In this document: positions 55,489-64,000 of the stretch, one piece after another
Layout of the letters: every line of letters begins with the position of its first letter
Position numbering within the stretch: position 1 is the stretch's first letter
Origin: an uncultured Porphyromonadaceae bacterium
GTDB lineage: Bacteria > Bacteroidota > Bacteroidia > Bacteroidales > Muribaculaceae
Direction of reading: 5' to 3'
Length of the DNA stretch: 64,000 bases
Assembly (NCBI GenBank): GCA_947178215.1
Contig: CAMWXJ010000011.1
Coordinates: 1 to 64,000 of the forward strand
Program-made: the position numbers and the translations under genes
The notes under the pieces: model-generated
The model's database searches: none
The model's input: the letters and a program-made list of their open reading frames with translations, nothing else
What the model was told of the DNA's origin: nothing

Positions 55489-58263
55489 TCAGCCCACCAC
55501 TATGTTGACAATCTTGCCCGGCACGACAATGACTTTGCGCACAGTCTTGCCTTCGGTCCACTTGGCCGCGCCCTCGTGACCGAGAGCCAGCTTCTCCACC
55601 TCGTCGGCGGGGGTGTCGGCAGGCACCTCGATGCTGAAACGTACCTTGCCGTTGAACGACACGGCATACTTGACGGCGCTCTCGCGGAGATACTCTTCGT
55701 TCCACGCGGGCCACTGTGCGTCACACACCGTGGTATCATGGCCGAGCGCGTGCCACAGCTCTTCGGCGATATGCGGCGCGAAAGGCGCAAGAACCACAAC
55801 GAGCGGCTCCAAGATAGCGCGCGAGTGACATTTGAGCTGATAAAGCTCGTTGACGCATATCATGAAAGCTGCCACTGAAGTGTTGTAGCTGAACGTCTCT
55901 ATATCGCCGGTAACCTTCTTGATGAGCTTGTGGAGGCTTTTGAGGGCTTCGGGCGAGGGAGCGTCGTCGGTCACGAGCCAGTTGTCGCCCTTGAAGAAAA
56001 GACCCCAGAAGCGTTTGAGGAAGCGGTTCACGCCGTCGATACCGTTGGTGTCCCACGGCTTGCTCTGTTCCAGCGGGCCGAGGAACATCTCATAGAGGCG
56101 CAGGGTGTCGGCTCCGTAGCGCTCGACGATGTCGTCGGGGTTGACTACGTTGAACATCGACTTCGACATCTTCTCGACGGCCCAGCCGCAGATATACTTG
56201 CCGTCTTCAAGCACGAACTCGGCGGTGGCAAACTCGGGACGCCATTTGCGGAACGCGTCAAGGTCGAGCTGGTCGTTGCTCACTATATTTACATCGACAT
56301 GAATCGGGGTGGTGTCGTAGTCGCCTTTGAGGCCGGCCGACACAAATGTGTTGGTATCCTTGATGCGGTAAACGAAGTTGCTTCGGCCCTGAATCATGCC
56401 CTGGTTTATCAGCTTCTTGAACGGCTCCTCCTCGACCACTACGCCGAGGTCATAAAGGAATTTGTTCCAGAAGCGTGAGTAGATGAGGTGGCCTGTGGCG
56501 TGCTCGGTGCCGCCAATATACAGGTCAACATTGCGCCAGTAAGCGTCAGCTTCGGGCGACACGAGCGCCTTGTCATTGCGCGGGTCCATGTATCGCAGAT
56601 AGTAGGCCGACGAACCGGCAAAGCCTGGCATGGTGTTGAGTTCGAGGGGATAGCCGTCGGCGGTGTGCCAGTTCTTGGCACGGCCGAGGGGAGGCTCGCC
56701 TGTCTCCGTGGGGAGATACTTGTCGACCTCGGGCAGAAGCAGCGGAAGCTGATTTTCGGGGAGCATGTGGGGCACTCCGTCCTTATAATATACGGGGAAC
56801 GGCTCGCCCCAGTAACGCTGGCGCGAGAATATGGCGTCGCGTAGGCGATAGTTGACCTTGACGCGGCCTATGCCCTTTTCGGCGATAAATTTCTTGGCGG
56901 CAGCGATAGCCTCCTTGACAGTGAGGCCGTTGAGGTCGAGCTCGGGTCCGGCCGAATTAATCATGACACCCTCCTTGGCGTCAAAGCTCGCCTCGCTCAC
57001 GTCGGCACCCTCGATGAGTGGAATTACGGGGAGGTCGAAGCGGCGGGCAAAGGCATAGTCGCGCGAGTCGTGAGCCGGCACAGCCATAATGGCGCCGGTG
57101 CCGTAGCCTGCGAGCACATAGTCGCTCACCCACACCGGTATCTCTTTGCCGGTGAGCGGATTTATGGCGTATGAGCCGGTGAACACACCGGTTACTTTCT
57201 TGTCGATCATGCGCTCGCGCTCGGTCTTGTGCTTCACGGCATCGAGATAGGCGGCTACCTCAGCCTCGCGGTCGGGAGTAGTGAGCTGCCTTACGTACGC
57301 ACTCTCCGGGGCAAGCACCATAAAGGTGACGCCAAACACGGTGTCGGCGCGCGTGGTGAATATTTCGAGTTCGATGTCGTCGCGGCCGGCGACGGCAAAG
57401 CGCATCTCCGCGCCCTCCGAGCGGCCAATCCAGTTGCGCTGGGTCTCTTTGAGCGACTCGGTCCAGTCGATGGTATCAAGGCCGTCGAGCAGACGCTGAG
57501 CGTAGGCACTGACGCGCAGACACCACTGATACATGAGCTTCTGCTCCACTGGATAGCCGCCACGGATTGACAGGCCCTCGCTCACCTCGTCGTTGGCGAG
57601 TACGGTGCCGAGTTTCGGGCACCAGTTCACCATTGTGTTGCCGAGATAAGCGATGCGGTAGTTCATCAGCACGTCGCTCTTGGCCTTCTCGTCCATGGCG
57701 TTCCATTCGTCGGCGGTGAATTGAAGCTCACGTGAGCAAGCTCCGTTGACGCCGGCGGTGCCTTCCTTGGCAAAATGGGCTTCAAGCTCGCTTATCGGGC
57801 GAGCCTTGCGGGCCGAGTTGTCGTACCACGACTCGAACATCTTGATAAAGGCCCACTGAGTCCACTTGTAATACTCCGGGGCGCAAGTCTTTATCTCACG
57901 GTCCCAGTCGTAGCAGAATCCTATCTTGTCGAGCTGCGAACGATAGCGGTCGATATTCTTGAATGTGGTGACTTCGGGGTGCTGGCCGGTCTGTATGGCA
58001 TACTGCTCGGCGGGCAGACCGTAGGCATCATAGCCCATCGGGTGAAGCACGTTGAAGCCGTTGAGGCGCTTGTAGCGCGAGAAGATGTCGGAAGCTATAT
58101 ATCCCAGCGGGTGACCTACGTGGAGGCCGGCACCCGAGGGATAGGGAAACATATCGAGTACGTAATATTTGGGGCGCGCAGGGTCAATCTCGGTGTGATA
58201 GGTCTTGTTGTCACGCCAATATTGCTGCCAGCGGCTCTCGATGTCGCGGTGATTATATTCCAT
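55489..58263 (-). CDS. leuS: Leucyl-tRNA synthetase
   Basis: A 924-residue class I aminoacyl-tRNA synthetase that charges tRNA-Leu in the cytoplasm. The HIGH-type motif is in [17 protein letters not shown] (near 36-52), the CP1 editing domain lies in about 230-420 (with [20 protein letters not shown]), and the KMSKS loop is exact at K698-S702. The anticodon-binding helical domain and a small C-terminal domain ([16 protein letters not shown]) complete it. Start and length fit the family. It lies 32 bases after nadA and is probably co-transcribed with it. Confidence 0.97.
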   Translation of the reverse strand: MEYNHRDIESRWQQYWRDNKTYHTEIDPARPKYYVLDMFPYPSGAGLHVGHPLGYIASDIFSRYKRLNGFNVLHPMGYDAYGLPAEQYAIQTGQHPEVTTFKNIDRYRSQLDKIGFCYDWDREIKTCAPEYYKWTQWAFIKMFESWYDNSARKARPISELEAHFAKEGTAGVNGACSRELQFTADEWNAMDEKAKSDVLMNYRIAYLGNTMVNWCPKLGTVLANDEVSEGLSIRGGYPVEQKLMYQWCLRVSAYAQRLLDGLDTIDWTESLKETQRNWIGRSEGAEMRFAVAGRDDIELEIFTTRADTVFGVTFMVLAPESAYVRQLTTPDREAEVAAYLDAVKHKTERERMIDKKVTGVFTGSYAINPLTGKEIPVWVSDYVLAGYGTGAIMAVPAHDSRDYAFARRFDLPVIPLIEGADVSEASFDAKEGVMINSAGPELDLNGLTVKEAIAAAKKFIAEKGIGRVKVNYRLRDAIFSRQRYWGEPFPVYYKDGVPHMLPENQLPLLLPEVDKYLPTETGEPPLGRAKNWHTADGYPLELNTMPGFAGSSAYYLRYMDPRNDKALVSPEADAYWRNVDLYIGGTEHATGHLIYSRFWNKFLYDLGVVVEEEPFKKLINQGMIQGRSNFVYRIKDTNTFVSAGLKGDYDTTPIHVDVNIVSNDQLDLDAFRKWRPEFATAEFVLEDGKYICGWAVEKMSKSMFNVVNPDDIVERYGADTLRLYEMFLGPLEQSKPWDTNGIDGVNRFLKRFWGLFFKGDNWLVTDDAPSPEALKSLHKLIKKVTGDIETFSYNTSVAAFMICVNELYQLKCHSRAILEPLVVVLAPFAPHIAEELWHALGHDTTVCDAQWPAWNEEYLRESAVKYAVSFNGKVRFSIEVPADTPADEVEKLALGHEGAAKWTEGKTVRKVIVVPGKIVNIVVG

Positions 58264-58295
58264 GATGTGATATTATTGACTATTGCGGGGAGGGT

Positions 58296-59243
58296 TTAAA
58301 GGCCGAGCTTGGCCGAGAGGTCGAGCATGCGGTCGATAGGGCGGCGTGCCGACTCGGCGAGAGCGCCGTCTATCTCTACTTGCGGGGCGAGGTCGCGCAG
58401 ACAGTCGCGCAGACGTTCGAGGGTATTGAGCTTCATGTAGCTGCAATTATTGCATGCGCAGCCGCCACCGTTCTCGGGAGGAGCCGGAATGAAAAGCTTG
58501 TCAGGGCACGCATTCTGCATCTTGTGCAGAATGCCGCTCTCCGTCGCCACGATAAACTCCCGGGCGTCGCTCGCCATGGCAAATTTGAGCAGCGCGGCGG
58601 TGGAGCCTATCTTGTCGGCGACAAGACGCACGGGGCGCGGGCACTCAGGGTGTACGAGGAGCAGGGCGTCGGGATGCTCGGCTTTCAGCTTCAATATCGC
58701 GTCGAGCGAGAATTGCTCGTGGACGTGGCACGCACCGTCCCACAACACCATGTCGCGGCCTGTGATGGAGTTTATGTAGCTGCCGAGGTTACGGTCGGGG
58801 CCGAAAATTATCTTCTCGTCGGCCGGCATCGACCCTACTATCTCACAGGCGTTGCCCGAAGTCACCACGATGTCGGTAAGCGCTTTCACCGCCGCCGACG
58901 TGTTGACGTAGCTTATGACGGTATGTCCCGGGCGTGCCTTGACAAACGCCTCAAACTCCACGGGGTCGCAGCTGTCGGCAAGCGAGCAGCCGGCATCGGG
59001 AGCCGGTTCGAGCACAGTCTTGTCGGGCGCGAGCATCTTCACGGTCTCGGCCATGAAATGCACGCCACACATCACCACTATCGGCTCTTCGAGCTTGGTT
59101 GCTATACGTGCCAGAGCCAGGGAGTCGCCTACATGGTCGGCGAGGTCCTGAATCTCGGGGATAGTATAATAATGGGCGAGGATGCAAGCATTGCGCTCTG
59201 CTTTAAGACGCCTTATCTCATCAATAATCGCTTGATTGGTCAT
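58296..59243 (-). CDS. nadA: Quinolinate synthase NadA
   Basis: A 315-residue cytoplasmic [4Fe-4S] enzyme that condenses iminoaspartate with dihydroxyacetone phosphate to quinolinate in NAD synthesis. Cluster ligands expected from the family are C86 (AGCSLAD), C172 (GACHVHEQF) and C267 (NNCSYMKLNTLERL); active-site residues lie in ILAHYYTIPEIQD and YVNTSAAVKA. I chose the ATG at 59241-59243 (MTNQAIIDEI) since the longer frame overlaps the promoter. NadB and NadC are not in the window. Confidence 0.94.
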   Translation of the reverse strand: MTNQAIIDEIRRLKAERNACILAHYYTIPEIQDLADHVGDSLALARIATKLEEPIVVMCGVHFMAETVKMLAPDKTVLEPAPDAGCSLADSCDPVEFEAFVKARPGHTVISYVNTSAAVKALTDIVVTSGNACEIVGSMPADEKIIFGPDRNLGSYINSITGRDMVLWDGACHVHEQFSLDAILKLKAEHPDALLLVHPECPRPVRLVADKIGSTAALLKFAMASDAREFIVATESGILHKMQNACPDKLFIPAPPENGGGCACNNCSYMKLNTLERLRDCLRDLAPQVEIDGALAESARRPIDRMLDLSAKLGL

Positions 59244-59274
59244 TATCTTGACAATTATCTTGCTTTTTCGGCTG

Positions 59275-59282
59275 CAAAAATA
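59275..59282 (-). promoter_or_regulatory. Promoter -7 element for nadA-leuS
   Basis: The minus strand reads TATTTTTG, a match to TAnnTTTG, about 30 bases before the nadA ATG. The upstream -33 element is not clear. Nothing else is recognisable between here and the GH2 stop at 59465. Confidence 0.45.
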
Positions 59283-59464
59283 CAAATTTTTCGCTACTCC
59301 ACGGCAGTAATCCCACCCCAACACCCAATTTCATGACGCATAAAGCCGAGATTGCTGTGACGAAAGCGCACACAACGCCGCACTGAAATACCGTATCGAC
59401 TTCCTGATCATAACCTGTTAATGAAAGCTGGGAGGGAGGGGAATATAATCATGCCGACGGTATG

Positions 59465-62119
59465 TCAACTTCCCTTTTCGCCAAAATCGGTCTGCTGTCG
59501 CTCCACTTCTTTCAGCTTCAATTCATTCAGTTCATGGCGCAGGCGTTCCAACTCCAATTCCGCGTCATTCTTTCTGTCTGCCGAAGCCGATTTCACCTGC
59601 CGGATTTGAATCTCTTCCGCCTCATCAAAAACCAACGGATACATGGGAGCGGAAGATGTCAATTCCAGTTCGCCGCTAACAGGCATCTGAGAGCCTTCGT
59701 ACAACACACTTGCTCTGATCTTTATCTTGCCAGGCTTCGTGGTTGACTGAATCAGTACCGGCGCACTGCCCCATTTCACGGGCGCAGGATTGGCCATTAT
59801 ACCGGCATCGCCTAAAATACGCCCCTCACCTTCCACAAAGAACTTGATATAATAGTTGTTAAGGCGCTTAACATTGCCATTCTTATCAGTAACTTCGGCT
59901 ATTACGGTTACAAAGTCGGAACCATCGGCGCACAGATTCACTCCCTCGTTATCGACCCTCAGGCGAACCTGTGCGGGGCGGCGAGCCGGCATTACCTTGT
60001 GGGTAGCCACGACCTTGCCGTCCATAAGTCCTTCCGCCAACATGTAGACATCCTCTCCATGGTTATTCCGGGTCAAACTCTTGTCGGTCATAAAATCAAA
60101 TATCCCCGGGAATGTGATAATCGGAGAGGGCATTCCTTTCCGTGCCTTGTCTTTATTATATGTGTACACCTTTCCGTCTTTATTGACCGTAAGGCGCACT
60201 TCATCACAATTGGAATAGACAGTCACGTCGCTGTCAGAAAACGGTGTCATCTCATGAGCTATATATACCATAGGGCCGCTTTCCGCCAGCCCGTCGGAGG
60301 CCTCGGCCGGACGCTGCGCCTTAAACATGTAGTAGGAATATTTCGGCTGACGGAAAATATCCATCACTCCCCCGTAGAAAGGGTCGGGATGATAACCTCG
60401 CTGATGATCGAACGAATGCCACAGGCAACCGCCCGCGTGCCACTGAGATTCCTTGTACAAGGCATCATAACACGTATAGTCATAAGCCGGAGAAGCATAA
60501 TGCACGGCTTGTATCAGCATGGGGCGTTCGCCCCAGTTGCGGGCTGTACGGCTGGAAGAGTTGTGGGAACTCCAATCATCCACATTATCGCCCCATTCAC
60601 GTGTAAAATAAGTGACGTCGGGGTCGCGATTCGACAAGTCGGCCGGATGAGCGAACCTGACCGTGAAATATTGCGCTCCTTTGGCTTGTGTATCGCAGCC
60701 CGAATAACACGACGGATAAGGATACTCCTCATCGACAAGAGCTTTCACACGCCCGGCAAAATCCTCGGGATACCATGTCTCGTTAAGAATAGGCTCCCAC
60801 AGCCATACACAAGGGTGGTTACGGTCGCGGCGAACCAGATTACGGATGTCGCTGTAAACCCTCTTGGCAAAAACGGGCTCATCGCTCCAAAACTGCCATC
60901 CGGGAGTGTTCACGATAACAAAAAGGCCAAGTTCATCGCAGGCATCCATAAAAGCGGGGTCTTGCGGACAATGCGCATTACGAATCACTTCCATTCCCAA
61001 ATCTTTCAGCTTCTTCGCATCGCGCCAGTGAATACTGTTGGCCACTGCGTTGCCCACTACCGCAAAATCCTGATGTCGGTTAGCACCTATCAATGGCTTT
61101 CCATACGGCTTTCCGTTAAGCCAAAAACCGTCCTTCCCTTTAAATTCGATGCTGCGGATGCCGACACGGCGGCGATAACCGTCAACTACATTGCCATTCT
61201 TGTCATAAATGCGGATATACAGATTATACAGGTATGGCGACGAAGGAGACCACAAATGAGGTTGCTCCACCGTCATCTTTCCGTTGCGGCTTATCGCAGC
61301 ACCTTTGCGGATATTGAGCTTCATATCCGACGATGCCACTTCCTTACCGTCACGGTCGACCAACGAATAGGCGATGTTTCCTGTAAAGTTACGTGTATTG
61401 TCGTTACGTATATGCGCTTTCAGCAGAATATCAGCCGATTGCTCCGACACATTGTCAAATGCGACAAACAAGCCGCCGCCGGCTGTCTCGTTCTCATAAT
61501 TCGGGTCGGTTATAAACACTCGATTGTGAGCAATCAGCCAGCAGTCACGATATATCCCACCAAAGTATGTGTAATCCAACATGTTCTGCGGTTTTCCCGG
61601 AGCATAAGTAGAGTCATCGCTATTGTCGGCCCATACGGCTATCACATTGTCTTCTTCCCAATTTAACGCATCAGTCACATCAACCGATACCGGAAGGTAG
61701 CCGCCAAAATGCTCGGCGAGCAGATTACCGTTAACGTAGATTTTGCTTTTGCCCATAATGGCTTCAAAATGCAAAAACAGCTTCTTACCTTTTAGGTCCT
61801 GAGCCGGAGTGAAATGTTTCCTATACCAGATCTCTCCCTGATAGTTGATGCAGCCACTGGCCTCGGTAGGATAGTAGTCGATGCCATTAGGCAATGACAC
61901 TACCTGCCAGTCTTTGTCATTAAACTCTCTCATTTCGGCACCGGCGGCTGTGCCTTTATGAAAACGCCATGCAGGATTCATAGAATATACATCACGTCCC
62001 GTATCAGGAACTCGGAAAAAGCCTGCTGTCGAAAAATCAGGTTCGTAGGCAAATGCCACAATAACCATACAGCAACACATCAGGTTGGCGATCAGTCGTT
62101 TTACACTCATACAATGCAT
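59465..62119 (-). CDS. GH2 glycosidase with C-terminal coiled coil, lower-GC gene
   Basis: An 884-residue exported GH2 enzyme. It has a signal peptide (about 4-24), a sugar-binding jelly roll (about 45-200), an Ig-like domain (about 210-320), a TIM barrel (about 330-600), further beta-sandwiches (about 640-830) and a Glu/Lys-rich coiled coil (about 835-875). The acid/base is E447 in WEPILNETW, a variant seen in GH2 branches acting on galactans. It probably removes terminal beta-galactose or a related sugar. Base composition and third-position use are visibly more AT-rich than in all neighbours, suggesting recent acquisition. It lies 81 bases after the GH43-GH16 gene. The start may be three codons later (MSVKRLI). 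Confidence 0.85.
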   Translation of the reverse strand: MHCMSVKRLIANLMCCCMVIVAFAYEPDFSTAGFFRVPDTGRDVYSMNPAWRFHKGTAAGAEMREFNDKDWQVVSLPNGIDYYPTEASGCINYQGEIWYRKHFTPAQDLKGKKLFLHFEAIMGKSKIYVNGNLLAEHFGGYLPVSVDVTDALNWEEDNVIAVWADNSDDSTYAPGKPQNMLDYTYFGGIYRDCWLIAHNRVFITDPNYENETAGGGLFVAFDNVSEQSADILLKAHIRNDNTRNFTGNIAYSLVDRDGKEVASSDMKLNIRKGAAISRNGKMTVEQPHLWSPSSPYLYNLYIRIYDKNGNVVDGYRRRVGIRSIEFKGKDGFWLNGKPYGKPLIGANRHQDFAVVGNAVANSIHWRDAKKLKDLGMEVIRNAHCPQDPAFMDACDELGLFVIVNTPGWQFWSDEPVFAKRVYSDIRNLVRRDRNHPCVWLWEPILNETWYPEDFAGRVKALVDEEYPYPSCYSGCDTQAKGAQYFTVRFAHPADLSNRDPDVTYFTREWGDNVDDWSSHNSSSRTARNWGERPMLIQAVHYASPAYDYTCYDALYKESQWHAGGCLWHSFDHQRGYHPDPFYGGVMDIFRQPKYSYYMFKAQRPAEASDGLAESGPMVYIAHEMTPFSDSDVTVYSNCDEVRLTVNKDGKVYTYNKDKARKGMPSPIITFPGIFDFMTDKSLTRNNHGEDVYMLAEGLMDGKVVATHKVMPARRPAQVRLRVDNEGVNLCADGSDFVTVIAEVTDKNGNVKRLNNYYIKFFVEGEGRILGDAGIMANPAPVKWGSAPVLIQSTTKPGKIKIRASVLYEGSQMPVSGELELTSSAPMYPLVFDEAEEIQIRQVKSASADRKNDAELELERLRHELNELKLKEVERQQTDFGEKGS

Positions 62120-62200
62120 TTATCCAATATTGAAAAAGAAGGGAGGGAGTTATATAGCCAAGGATTGTCAGTGAATCAGCAGGTATCCTTACACTGAGGT

Positions 62201-64000
62201 TTATTGGTAGATGCGGACGTAGTCGATTTCGTACTTCATGGGGAGGGCGTCGTCGGCGATGTCGCCGCCGTGGTCGCCGCCAAGGGCCAGGTCGAGCAGC
62301 ACATAATGCGGCTGGCGCATGGGATTGCTGCCTTTGCCTATCGCTCCGTTGAATGTGCCGGCAAGCGCCGTCTCGTGTATCAGTTTGTCATCAAGATATA
62401 TCCTGAGGTAATCTTCGTCCCAGTCCATACGCCATATGTGGAATTTCGAAGCCCAGTCGGAATCCTTGGCCGTGAAGTGCTCAAATGGCACTGCCACGGT
62501 GTGCCATTTGGCGTCATATTCCTTGTCGGTACCCCACGCCGCGTTGGCAAGGATATGCGGCACTCCGTCGATGCGGTAATATTCCATGACGTCAATCTCG
62601 CCGTTGGAGGGCCAAGGCATATCGCATCCGAGAGTCCATATCGCGGGCCATGCGCCCGGTGCCACGGGTATGCGGGCCCGCACTTCGAGGGTACCGTAGC
62701 GGAACTCTTTTTTGCCTCGAGTGTTGACCGACGCCGAGGTGTAGCCTATAACGGGCCTTGACGCGCGCCAGTCGGCGACGGAGGCGTCCTCGCTGTAGCC
62801 TGGATTTGGGCGGCACTCCTTGCGCGCTTCAAGCACAAGCACGCCGTCGCGGCAATATGCATTGTCGGGCTGATACCACTGGTCCTCATGGTTGCGCTCG
62901 AAGCCGTTCTCATAGTTCCAGTAGAGCGAGTCGAGCCGTCCGTCGCGGTCAAACTCGTCACTCCACACGAGGCGCTTGCCGCCGGGCCCCTTGTTGAGCG
63001 CGGGGGCAATGTCAACATCCTTTATCACCGGCATACCGTCGGCGTCAAACTCCACGGGGAGGCATTTGTATCTTGAATCGGCAAGACGCCGGGGGCGCCA
63101 CTGGTCGGCAAAGAAATAAATCTCACCGTCAACAACGAGCGGAAACGCGCCCTGAGAGCCTAAAGTGGTCTCACTCCCCTCACCTACAAACGGCGTGGGG
63201 TGCCGGGTCCATTCCCCCATTATGTTGTCGGCCGAGAACAGCCTTGCCTCGTTGGGGTCCCAGCCTGTACAGCCCGAGCATATCATCCAATATTTGCCGC
63301 CATGCTTGAATAGCACCGGGGCTTCGTTGTGGCCCCCGGGGAAGAGTCGCACATACTTGCCGGTGTGGGCGGTGTAGTCGGGTGTGAGAGGTGCGATATG
63401 CAGCGTAAGGTTCTCTTCCGACGAATAGATATGGTAGGCCTTGCCGTCGTCGTCGACAAACAATGTCATGTCACGCGACATCTGCCCCCCTTCGCGGTCA
63501 CGCTCGGCAAACATGCCCTCCTCAACAGCGCGGCGCCACTCGGGAGTCCACCACTCGCCGTCGGCCTCATCCCACTTGTATCCGCGGAATTTCCGGGCGA
63601 GATTGGCGGGATATTTGCCGGGGTTGGCACGCTGTGAGCGCAATAGCCTGAACGGTCCGGCTGGCGATTCGCTCACGGCCACGCCGTAATGAGCGGCATC
63701 ATAGCCGCGCCCTTTCAGCTCGTGGTGAAACCACATGACATATTTCCCGGTCTTGGGATTGAACACTACCTTGGGGCGCTCAATGGTACATCCTCGCTGC
63801 ATTACGCTCGCAGTGTCGTCGACGACTGCGAGGGCTATACCCTCGTTTTTCCAGTTGACGAGGTCGGGCGACGAATAGCATGCCACGCCTTTCTGATAGG
63901 CGGCGTCGAAGCCGGGGCGGTGCTCGCCATACCAGTAATAGAGCGAGTCGGCTTTTATTATACTGCCGCCGTGACAGTTGATGCGGTTGCCGTCGATGTC
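62201..64000 (-). CDS. GH43-GH16 fusion glycosidase (5' end beyond window)
   Basis: Six hundred C-terminal residues are visible; the frame stays open to the right edge, and the GTG at 63886 is internal. Upstream codons read NRINCHGGSIIKADSLYYWYGEH, split here as INCHGGS and YYWYGEH, the typical start of a GH43 galactanase-type propeller. The GH43 part (about the first 330 visible residues) includes PDLVNWKNEGIAL, RPKVVFNPKTGKYVMWFH and GGHNEAPVLFKHGGKYWM. It is followed by a GH16 jelly roll (last 250 residues) with WSDEFD and a complete catalytic motif GEIDVMEYY (E, D, E). The pair would combine endo- and exo-cleavage of a beta-galactan, inference only. It heads the unit with the GH2 gene downstream. 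Confidence 0.88.
   Translation of the reverse strand, partial: DIDGNRINCHGGSIIKADSLYYWYGEHRPGFDAAYQKGVACYSSPDLVNWKNEGIALAVVDDTASVMQRGCTIERPKVVFNPKTGKYVMWFHHELKGRGYDAAHYGVAVSESPAGPFRLLRSQRANPGKYPANLARKFRGYKWDEADGEWWTPEWRRAVEEGMFAERDREGGQMSRDMTLFVDDDGKAYHIYSSEENLTLHIAPLTPDYTAHTGKYVRLFPGGHNEAPVLFKHGGKYWMICSGCTGWDPNEARLFSADNIMGEWTRHPTPFVGEGSETTLGSQGAFPLVVDGEIYFFADQWRPRRLADSRYKCLPVEFDADGMPVIKDVDIAPALNKGPGGKRLVWSDEFDRDGRLDSLYWNYENGFERNHEDQWYQPDNAYCRDGVLVLEARKECRPNPGYSEDASVADWRASRPVIGYTSASVNTRGKKEFRYGTLEVRARIPVAPGAWPAIWTLGCDMPWPSNGEIDVMEYYRIDGVPHILANAAWGTDKEYDAKWHTVAVPFEHFTAKDSDWASKFHIWRMDWDEDYLRIYLDDKLIHETALAGTFNGAIGKGSNPMRQPHYVLLDLALGGDHGGDIADDALPMKYEIDYVRIYQ

Noticed and set aside
62201..63886. 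GTG at 63886 as the start of the GH43-GH16 gene
   Set aside because: The open frame continues to 64000 and encodes conserved GH43 N-terminal sequence, so the start lies outside the window.

Overview
The window reads as chromosomal DNA of a high-GC member of the Bacteroidales. The evidence is a SusC/SusD pair, single-chain SecDF, a Bacteroidetes-type LptE, YifB, many exported glycosidases, and repeated promoter elements of the Bacteroidetes form TAnnTTTG (sometimes with TTG or TTTG about 20 bases upstream). GC-rich codon use and a mucin-sugar gene set (sialic acid, fucose, beta-galactose) suggest a gut Muribaculaceae-like organism. That family assignment is inference; the order-level one is firm. 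I saw no rRNA, tRNA, CRISPR array, insertion sequence or phage gene.

Layout. 1-155 holds the tail of an unknown plus-strand gene. 207-9378 (minus) is a tightly packed run: MFS carrier, tricorn-like protease, GNAT acetyltransferase, YfhO membrane protein, a methyltransferase N-terminal remnant and XerD. 9493-10602 (plus) is an AI-2E-family exporter. 10719-12194 (minus) holds a DUF2007 protein and MltG. 12337-15740 (minus) holds a GHL10-like glycosidase and a GH29 fucosidase. 15921-22525 (minus) is a sialic-acid operon: lyase, AGE epimerase, a three-domain esterase/esterase/mutarotase fusion, an NAD-dependent epimerase and a small membrane protein. 22526-22905 is a gene-free stretch with two terminators, a promoter and a possible small RNA. 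22906-34984 (minus) holds a GH16 enzyme, two DUF3857 proteins (one with a dead transglutaminase domain), a PAS protein, a NahK-like sugar kinase, a 1365-residue Schlafen/AlbA_2 protein, a phosphopantetheinyl transferase and a DUF418 membrane protein.

35103-46028 (plus) is a polysaccharide utilization locus: GH2 beta-galactosidase, a 55-residue membrane protein, SusC, SusD and a surface lipoprotein. A Crp/Fnr regulator and an acyltransferase-3 protein follow (46253-48236). 48255-59243 (minus) is mostly housekeeping: a small acidic protein, YifB, SecG, a TPR-like protein, LptE, SecDF (with a structured leader), LeuS and NadA. 59465-64000 (minus) is a second glycan locus: a lower-GC GH2 enzyme and a GH43-GH16 fusion that runs off the right edge.

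Taken together the accessory genes describe removal of sialic acid, fucose and beta-galactosides from host-type or algal/plant galactan glycans, import by a SusCD system, and cytoplasmic handling (sialate lyase, AGE epimerase, NahK-like kinase). No sialic-acid transporter is present in the window. The least explained items are the large AlbA_2 protein, the three-domain sialate protein, the secDF leader RNA and the possible small RNA at 22631-22800.
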